Below, piece by piece: positions 1-64,000 of a stretch of 64,000 bases of DNA. The translations under genes and the position numbers were made by a program. Under the pieces are notes generated by a model. The model was not told the origin of the DNA. It saw only the letters and a list, made by a program, of their open reading frames with translations, and ran no database searches. The stretch spans positions 560,001 to 624,000 of the forward strand of contig WPIO01000094.1 of the NCBI GenBank assembly GCA_009760855.2. Reading direction: 5' to 3'. The DNA is from Cristatella mucedo. Taxonomy: Eukaryota; Bryozoa; Phylactolaemata; Cristatellidae. Numbering within the stretch: the first letter of the stretch is position 1; every line of letters starts with the position of its first letter.

Positions 1-475
1 TCTCTCCGATATACTCCCCCATCAGGCCAAACATCACCCTATGCGGTTTTCGGAATCCACAGTCTACCAATTCCTCGTGCAAACCTTAAATCCTTTAGAG
101 ACCGTGCATGTTGTTCGTATGCTTCCAAAGCCTGAAACTCCCGCCCGACCTGTGTCAGAACATAGGACTGACCTGAACATATTTAAAAAGAACTTCAAAA
201 CACACCTATTTAGGTCAGTCTTTAGTGGGTCCCTGTGATTCGTCCTTCATGTGCTTATGCGTGCTGACACTGTGCATACTGCCGCTAACCACTTTTGCAT
301 GCTGACCCTGTGCATGTCACCCCAACAATGTTATTCATGTTGTTTGTTTATCAAGCATGATATTAGTTACCATTCACTCGCTTTTCCCTTGGCAGCAAAT
401 GTAAAGCGCCTAGAGACAGATTGAGTTCTCTGAGGGCGCTTTATCAAGTGCATTATTATTAATAGTAATATTACT
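1..475 (+). mobile_element. LINE A 3' end, 5'-truncated
   Basis: Carries the C-terminal coding remnant (KKNFKTHLFRSVFSGSL at its end), a 3' UTR with spaced 'gtgctgacactgtgcatgctgcc'-like phrases, then the hairpin tail (aagcgcct ... gggcgcttt) and ATT-type repeats. It lies in the intron left of the helix 6 exon and enters from the left edge. Confidence 0.85.
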
Positions 476-652
476 ATTTAAGTATCTAACGCTTATTAGG
501 TAACTAATACTTGCAATTATTGTGTTGATGTCATTAGAAGGTGCAACAGTAAAAGCAAAGCAGTATGTGACAATTGTATGCTTAGGCAAAGCATGACTAA
601 CAGAATTAGTAGTACATCAGTAATTTTCTTATAACAACTCAATGTAACTTAC

Positions 653-57676
<57,024 letters not shown>

Positions 57677-57849
57677 CTGCCAAAATGTCGTGCCGAGTGA
57701 ATTTCCGCGATCAAAGCAATGGATCCAGGCCCTTAAGCCTTTCTGGGTGTGCAGATGCTAGCCTCATCAGCAGTAATACACAAAATGTGTCATTTTCTAT
57801 CCAACTGACCAAATCATAGTCTTATGAATGGTTAATCAGAACGAAGCCA

Positions 57850-57965
57850 GAAAATTGCGATAATTATGGTGCACACATAAGCACATAAAGATCGAACAGG
57901 GACCGACAAAACCTTGTGATAATCATTGCAGTTTCTTTTGAAATGTGTTAGACCTGCAATGTCTG
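57850..57965 (-). mobile_element. LINE A 3' remnant, minus strand
   Basis: Complement of the 'cacataagcacataaagatc' phrase with 'agggaccgacaaa', just upstream of the first Sushi exon seen. Confidence 0.5.
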
Positions 57966-58184
57966 CAAAATCATTTGAGCTACCTTGGTTTTGTTTCTTA
58001 ATTTGGAAAACGTGTATGCCAAGTTTACCTATAAATGTCCATGTGACTACGCTTTTGCTCTCTCATCATACGACCTTTAATGTCCCTGCACTAACATGAG
58101 GCCAAAAAATGTGAACTGCAATAAAGCAGCCTATTGTTGAAAATACTTCTCATAATTGTGGTTTTGATTTTAAATTATAGACAA

Positions 58185-58345
58185 CGATGTTCCTCGTCTA
58201 CCTTTGGCAGTTGCTTTCATGACTTTTGTCCGAAGGTCGCAGGTTTAAATCCTGAGGTGAGAAATCCATTATTACCACTGCAGGCAGTGGTGAAAGCCGT
58301 CAAAGCTCCTCTGTGGCTGTGCAAAAGAGGCTGCTAAATCATATA
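58185..58345 (+). mobile_element. tRNA-derived SINE, type 1, second copy
   Basis: Same layout as the 1.76-kb copy: 'ttgctttcatgacttttgtc', a B-box-like GCAGGTTTAAATCC, then 'ccactgcaggcagtggtgaa' and 'gtgcaaaagaggctg'. The shared body after the tRNA head is what identifies it. Confidence 0.7.
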
Positions 58346-59179
58346 GTTCTTCGGTACCTATTTGATTGCATGCGAGTGAGCTTTCATGTTCTAATGTCGT
58401 GGCTTCCATTTCGATACAGCCGCCTAAACAACAAAGTACTTTGTTCAGCAGCAGCTTTTATTACCTAATTAATGCTTTGGGATAGCTCCATGGTCTTGGG
58501 ATTGCTCCAATCGCGGGCTAATGCTGTGGCCCCTGGTGATGGTGCGGCCCTGAGATCATCCCCATATACTGCAACGGTACCACAGCTGTCAGTGCCACAA
58601 TTAACGTCTCATAACTGTGGTTTTGAATCCTTATTGCGGAAAGCAGCTATCTTGGTTTACCCACCAAAGTGCGTGCAATTGTAGTTACCTTTTGTGATCC
58701 TATGACAAGTAGCCGGGGCTATTAAACCTTCCTAAATATTCAGATTTCAGTAATAGTGCAATTGCATGGATATCAAGGCCCGGCTTAAAGTGCAGTCATT
58801 CATGGTGCGAATGCTCTACGTTTGCCATCTCCACAATAGGAATCCCGGAACTGACAGTTTGAATTCAATTTGCAGACTAGAGCGTTTTAGTTTTAATCCA
58901 GAAAAGTCGTACAACTGTGCATGCCAATTTAGCTTAGTAGCCTAAGAAATTCAAGGAAATTGAAAACCATTAAAATTGACATCACAGTTGACCAAAGCAA
59001 CGTGTTGAAATGGCAGGTGCTTTACCATTCGAACCTGTAAAAATCTGGCTGACCCAGGCCATTTAGGGGCATAGAGCAAAAGCTGAAATCACTATGACAT
59101 GCATTTGTCGTATGAATTCTTAAAATTATCCTATGCTAATTTTATAATCAGAACTGTAGTTTTAGGAAATTAATCTAGG
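58346..59179. other. Intergenic or intron sequence, unassigned
   Basis: Segment 58470-58640 has B-box-like 'gtggttttgaatcc' and could be a further SINE remnant. The rest shows nothing. Confidence 0.35.
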
Positions 59180-59915
59180 AATGTAAGGTAATGTAATGTA
59201 TCTCCCTCTGTAACTCTACAAAGTCATCAGTACTATGTGGGTGTTACGCAGGAGAGTTTCGTATATCCCATTCGCAGCCTAACCGGCTTTCGGTAGGCAT
59301 CGCTAGCCAACAGATTTCGTCTCACGCAACGAAGAGAAATTTGGAAGTATACCAGAGTCAGGAAAGCAGTTGAGGTAGTGAGTAGCCTGGAAGTAGCAGC
59401 TCAGGATCGCCTAAAAGGATGAGCCATAGTCGGCAGCAGGAGAATAGTTGTCGTTGCCTAAGAATTGTATCTCCGTCAGTAGTGAAAGCGAGTTCCACAG
59501 TCTAGGACCTGCAAAGCTAAAGCCTCAGTCGCTAACGGTCTTTGAGAAGAGGAATGTAACAGCTAATTTATAGTCCATACAGGACCTGAGGACACGAGAA
59601 GGCTGAAACTGGTGCAGCAGTTCAGCTAGGTACGAAGGAGCCAAGCCGTAGCTGGCCTTGTGGGTCAGCATAAGAACATTTCTCTGTACCCGTTGATAAA
59701 CCGGAATCCATACTAGCTCTTTCAGCACAGGAGACACGTGCTCAAACCACTGGGACTTGAAGACTAGCCTTGCAGCCATATTCATAGCCAGCAGCAGTGG
59801 CCTAGTTGCTTTCTTTAGCAGCCCAGTCAATAGGGACCTACAATAATCAAGCTGAGACAGACCTAAGGAGGTAATTAAATTTTTGACAAGCCGTTGTGGA
59901 AGATATGGTTGTTGT
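59180..59915 (-). mobile_element. LINE B 3' end, minus strand
   Basis: Tail near 59190 (aatgtaatgtatctccctct), then the complement coding for LGLSQLDYCRSLLTGLLKKA and YGLAPSYLAELLHQFQPSRV. Confidence 0.88.
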
Positions 59916-59947
59916 ATCATAGTGCATCACAGCTATTGTTCAGACTT

Positions 59948-59974
59948 CTCCCTCTCTCTGTCTCTCTCTCTCCC

Positions 59975-60071
<97 letters not shown>

Positions 60072-60184
60072 TATCTCTCTGTCTCTGTCTCTGTCTCTGT
60101 CTGTCTCACACTTTTTCAACCCTTACCTCTCGCTCAGCTTTTTTTCAAAGCTCACTTGCAGCTCTCTCTCTCTCTCTCTCTCTC
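59948..60184. repeat. (CT)n/(CTGT)n microsatellite
   Basis: Long tctctc and ctgtctgt runs with interruptions, creating spurious Leu-Ser open frames. Confidence 0.95.
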
Positions 60185-60304
60185 ACATCACCGTCGCATT
60201 AGCTTTCAATATTGAGTTTGGACGGCTGATCACTCTATCAAAGTTTTCATCATTACTATCAACGTTATATTGATTCTAAACTTACTATTACACAAGCTGT
60301 GAAT

Positions 60305-60465
60305 GCCTTCGCCTCGCCGAGCTAGTTTGGTCCACTAGTAAAGGTGCTCGCCCCACTCAAGGCCAGTCTGAGGTCGTGGGCTCGAGCCCTGAGCCATATG
60401 TGAAGTGCCTGAGTAGATATTAAGTTCTCTTGGGGCGCTATACAAATGAATCATTATTTATATTG
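60305..60465 (+). mobile_element. tRNA-derived SINE, type 2, with LINE A-like tail
   Basis: A-box-like TAGTTTGGTCCACTAGT, B-box-like GGGCTCGAGCCC, then the tail 'gaagtgcctgagtagatat', 'taagttctcttggggcgct' and ATT-like repeats. The tail resembles LINE A's end, as expected for a SINE that borrows LINE A machinery. Confidence 0.75.
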
Positions 60466-60783
60466 AGTCTGCCATGTTTTCATCGTAGTGAAATAGAGGT
60501 GGTTAACTATAACTATGGGGGAATGCACTGGTGTAAGTGGTGCTGAAGAAATAAGAGATTTAGGACTCGGGTTTGGACTTTGCTGATGTGGAGTTAATAG
60601 TTAGCTTTAAGTGGGATAAATGAATTTCTTCTACTCGCCAGAATTAACTCTAATTAAGCTGTAAATTGACGGGAAATTGGTGAATTAAACTCAATTTTTG
60701 ATGAAAACAGTTGTAAACTTTCAATTTTATGTACACATCAAATTGTTTGTCATTATCCTTAGTCGTACTCTACCATATGACCT

Positions 60784-61266
60784 TTAAAGATGGAGGCCTA
60801 TCCCATAATCCAGTAAGTCGCATATAATCCACCACAAATCGGCTTGATAAGAAATAAACAGATTAGGAATGCAGAACTTCACTCGATGCCCACTGTATCC
60901 CCAAAAAGTTACCCTACTGCACTTATTCGTTCGCATGAAGTCCACTAATATATATTGCTGATGCCCGGGATAATACGATAGACCACCATCACAACCACAA
61001 TTCACAGCAGTCCAACAATAAATGAAACAACTTCCCGTTTGCCTCCTCCTTTTGATTGCATATGACTGCTTAATTTATGAAAAGTTTGCTTGCTCGACAC
61101 ATCTAACTTTCGGCGGCTCGTCGCTCTCTTGAGAACAACTGCAACTGACAAGTATGGTAACCCACAGCAGTCTGTTAAAAATAGAAATAAATGCGCTGGA
61201 TAAAGCTCCAACCTTTCGTGTGTATTGCAGTTTAATTTGAATTAAGTCATTGGTCAAATGATTCAT
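60784..61266 (-). other. Open frame of 161 codons with one internal TAA; candidate exon
   Basis: One frame runs from 61266 to 60784 with a single stop (61075-61077). Before the stop it has a signal-peptide-like hydrophobic stretch (LLWVTILVSCSCSQ). After it comes a Cys-rich segment (TGSCFIYCWTAVNCGCDGGL, then QQYILVDFMRTNKCSRVTFW), loosely like a galactose-binding strand. Splice sites could remove the stop (acceptor aaattaag at 61070). It may be an upstream exon of the receptor, a separate gene, or chance. No family is assigned. Confidence 0.3.
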
Positions 61267-61624
61267 AATTTATAGCTATGCATTACCCGAAATGCTACCT
61301 ACCCATTAGATTCAAATACAGTAATCCTACATGTAAAACGGGTTTGGATTAGCAGCTTTCTTATGAAGCCCAATTGGTAGTAATTTCTTGACATAATTGC
61401 TCAGGTCCGTATCGTATATTGCTAGGTATTTCAGGATATTGAATGAACTTCATGGATTGCAATTATGTGAACCCATAGTGAGACGCCCCGTTGAATGAGA
61501 ATTGCTACTTTGCGAACCACATTTCTTGTCAATTCTCCACGGATGGTCGTATTAGCCGATGGCAAGGCTGCTTATGGCTGCATAAATCATAAGCAAAGAA
61601 CTGTCGAAACTCTAGCATTGCCAT

Positions 61625-62083
61625 TTGAACGCATCCAAGCGTTCTAGGTTCACATTTGAGTCACTTTATTCTTTAGCTCTAGCCTATCTCTCAGAATCAC
61701 TCCTCCATCAGGCCAAGCATCGTACCACATACTTTTTTGAATCCAATTGTTTACCAATATCTCCTCCTAACCTCAAATCCTTTGGAGACCATGAATTTAG
61801 TTCGAATGCTCTAAAAGCCTGAAACTCACTCACAACTTGCGTCGGAACATCCCCGGACTTAACCACATTTAAAAAGACCTTAAAAACACACCTGTTTCGG
61901 ACAGCATTTAGTGGGTCCCTGTGGTTCGTCCTTCATGTGCTTATGCCTGCTGACACTGTGCATGCTGCCACTAACCACGCATGCATGCTGACCCTGTGCA
62001 TGTCACCCCTAACAATTTTAATAATGTTCTATATCAAGCATGATTTTATTCACCATTCAATCGCGTTTCCATTTGCAACAACA
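61625..62083 (+). mobile_element. LINE A 3' part, joined to another copy
   Basis: Coding remnant (LALAYLSESLLHQAKHRTTY) and 3' UTR up to 'cgcgtttccatttgcaac', where it passes into coding sequence of a second copy without its own tail. Confidence 0.8.
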
Positions 62084-62482
62084 GTCTACAAAAACCTCGT
62101 ACAAACCCTAAATCCTTTGGAGACCGTGCATTAAGTTCGTATGCACCCAAAGCCTGCAACTTCCTCCTAACCTGCTTCAGAACATCCCCTGACCTGACCA
62201 CATTTAAAAGGAACTTAAAAACGCACCTATTTATGACAGCATATAGTGGGTCCCTGTGATTCGTCCTTGATGTGCTTATGCGCGCTGACACTGCGCATGC
62301 TACCACAAACCACATTTGCATGCTGACCCTGTGCATGTCATCCCTAACCATATTATTCATTGTGTTTGTTTTTCAAGCATGATTTTACTTACCATTAAAT
62401 TGCATTTCCATGCGCAGCAAACGTAAAGCATATAGAAAGAGATTAAGTTATCTGAGGGCACTTTATTAAATGTATTATTATT
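62084..62482 (+). mobile_element. LINE A 3' end, second copy
   Basis: Starts at 'aacagtctacaaaaacctcg', carries the C-terminal phrase and 3' UTR, and ends with 'gagggcactttattaaatg' and ATT repeats. Confidence 0.85.
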
Positions 62483-62754
62483 ATTACTAAACTTGTTTGC
62501 ATTCCCAGAAACTGGGAACTCCAGGTAATGGCGTCCTTGAACCGTAATCTTTAGGTCGCCCCTCGCCTGGCTTCTCGAGCAGCTCTCTAATGTAACTCCC
62601 TACCCTCTCTTCGCAGGTTTCTCTAGTATCATTTACTACTTCGGTATCGTGATGAACAGCTCTCTTGCTCAGCTTACTCCTTCTGCTCAACAGGCCCCTC
62701 TCGTTTCACTGCATCATCCAGATCTCCGAGCTGCTGTTGAGTCACTCACTCTTA

Positions 62755-63155
62755 CATCTAAGCCTGCTGCCCATGTGTCACCGGCTGCCCCATTGTCTCT
62801 CCCTGCCCCGCTGTCCCTTGCTTCCCCAGTGTCACTCACAAGCATAATGTCACTGGCCGTCCCACTGTCACTCACTGCCCTAGTGCCACTCACTGCTCCA
62901 GTGCCACTCACTACCCCGTTGCCACTCATTGCCGCATTGTCACTCACTGCCCCAGTGTATCTCACTGCCCCATTTTCACTCACTGCCACGGTGTCGTTCA
63001 ATGCCCCAGTGACGCTCATAGCCCTGTTGTCACTCACTAGCATAGTGTCACTGGCTGCCCCAGTATCACTTGCTGGCCCATTGTTGCTCCCTGTCCCACT
63101 GTCACTTACTGCCCCGTTTTCACTCGCTGCCCCAGCGTCGCTCACTGCTCTACTC
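62755..63155. repeat. 18-bp minisatellite, open on both strands
   Basis: About 22 imperfect units of tcactcactgccccagtg. Because 18 is a multiple of 3, long frames appear on both strands: plus-strand six-residue units such as PLSLTA, minus-strand units such as AVSDNG. Units with 'agcataatgtcactggc' recur about 190 bp apart, hinting at a higher-order repeat. No evidence that it is translated. Confidence 0.85.
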
Positions 63156-63239
63156 GAGCTTATTTCTCATGTCACTTTGCCAGTTCTGCAATCTACCTGA
63201 GCATAATGGAATGGTATGACTGTTTAAAATGTTGCATTG

Positions 63240-63455
63240 TTCATGTTTGTCCGTGTGTGTTAGTGTGTTTGTGCGTGTATGTGCGAGAGTGCATGCATGT
63301 GTAGTTGTATGCTTATGTGCATGCTGGCATACCTATATGTGTGCCTATGTGTGTGTGTGTGTGTGTGTGTGCATTCTTGTGTGTATGTGTGCGTGTGCGT
63401 GCTTGTTTGTGCCAGTGTTAGTGTGCCTGCATGCCAGTGTGCGTGTGTGTCCAAT
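63240..63455. repeat. (TG)n-rich low-complexity tract
   Basis: Runs of gtgtgt with gtgcatg variants. The purest part is near 63350-63372. Confidence 0.85.
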
Positions 63456-64000
63456 TTCCAGTGTTCTTCTCGATGGTGATCCCAATAGCCAAAACAGCAG
63501 AGGTTTTTTCGAGAGCACACTCAAACAACAAATTTCCGGTGGACGGCCCAATTTAAGTGAGTAAGTTGAACTCCAAGATAGTCAGAGAAATATCAATGAG
63601 GCAATGAAATGCTTGATCTCAAACCAATCAGTGAGAGCTCAGCACAGTGGGCATTATTTATCTTCCTCCTCTGAGAGTGAGCACTATTCAGGACGAATTC
63701 TGATCATTTCAATATCGTCTTAGAAATCTGTCAGTCGATGGCCTGCTAATTGCAAGCCCCTGACCGAACCTTGACTACGGAACAAATAAGGATTTGAATC
63801 GCACAGGCTCGTTTTTAAGTGTATTTTATTCCTCAGAAATGGTTCAGGTTTTGCGATAATTATGTAATTATTTAAATTTAAATAAGCAGCCAAATTTATG
63901 TCCGAAAACACTCAGGACAACCAAAGTTGTTTACAAACTTCATATGGAATAAAGTCGTCAAATATACTATATTTGGTGACTTATGTAGATTGATCTAATG
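63456..64000. other. No feature recognised
   Basis: End of window. No exon, repeat family or RNA gene seen. Confidence 0.4.

Noticed and set aside
59883-60215. Leu-Ser-rich open frames
   Set aside because: They are translations of the (CT)n/(CTGT)n tract.

Overview
This is animal (metazoan) nuclear DNA, AT-rich and dominated by retrotransposon debris. The evidence is split genes with GT-AG introns and matching splice phases, non-LTR retrotransposons with (ATT)n or (ACATT)n tails, tRNA-derived SINEs, a decayed Tc1-type transposase and long (TA)n/(TG)n microsatellites. The phylum cannot be fixed from the sequence; a marine invertebrate is a reasonable guess.

One large gene explains nearly all real coding sequence. 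It lies on the minus strand from about 57.7 kb down to 0.65 kb and continues past the left edge. Its exons join in phase and encode, in order: two Sushi/CCP modules, a REJ (receptor for egg jelly) region, a GAIN-like region with a GPS motif, a first membrane segment, a PLAT/LH2 domain, then further membrane segments in the order known for polycystin-1/PKDREJ/PKD1L proteins. The window stops at the start of the channel-like C-terminal six-helix part. I call it a polycystin-1 family (REJ-type) receptor. Two things look damaged or altered. The third membrane exon has an in-frame TGA inside otherwise well-conserved sequence. The GPS has Arg where the catalytic His normally sits. One GAIN segment (about 45.7-45.9 kb) and one intracellular-loop segment (between 22.08 and 6.37 kb) could not be joined in phase.

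The introns, up to about 16 kb, are packed with two LINE families of the CR1/L2-like (APE plus RT) type. Family A ends in a conserved hairpin followed by (ATT)n. Family B ends in (ACATT)n. The longest A copy is at 11.5-14.9 kb, and the longest B copies are at 25.1-28.6 kb (+) and 31.1-33.65 kb (-). All are broken by frameshifts, stops or truncation. There are also two tRNA-headed SINE families (one shares the family A tail), a probable solo LTR rich in GC (6.53-7.85 kb), a 644-bp MITE-like element with terminal inverted repeats (16.46-17.11 kb), and the Tc1 relic (20.2-21.0 kb).

Right of 57.7 kb I see no secure exon. There is a LINE B copy, a (CT)n tract, a one-stop-interrupted open frame at 60.8-61.3 kb that may be an upstream exon, two LINE A 3' ends, and an 18-bp minisatellite at 62.75-63.15 kb. 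No rRNA, intact tRNA, CRISPR array or operon structure is present.
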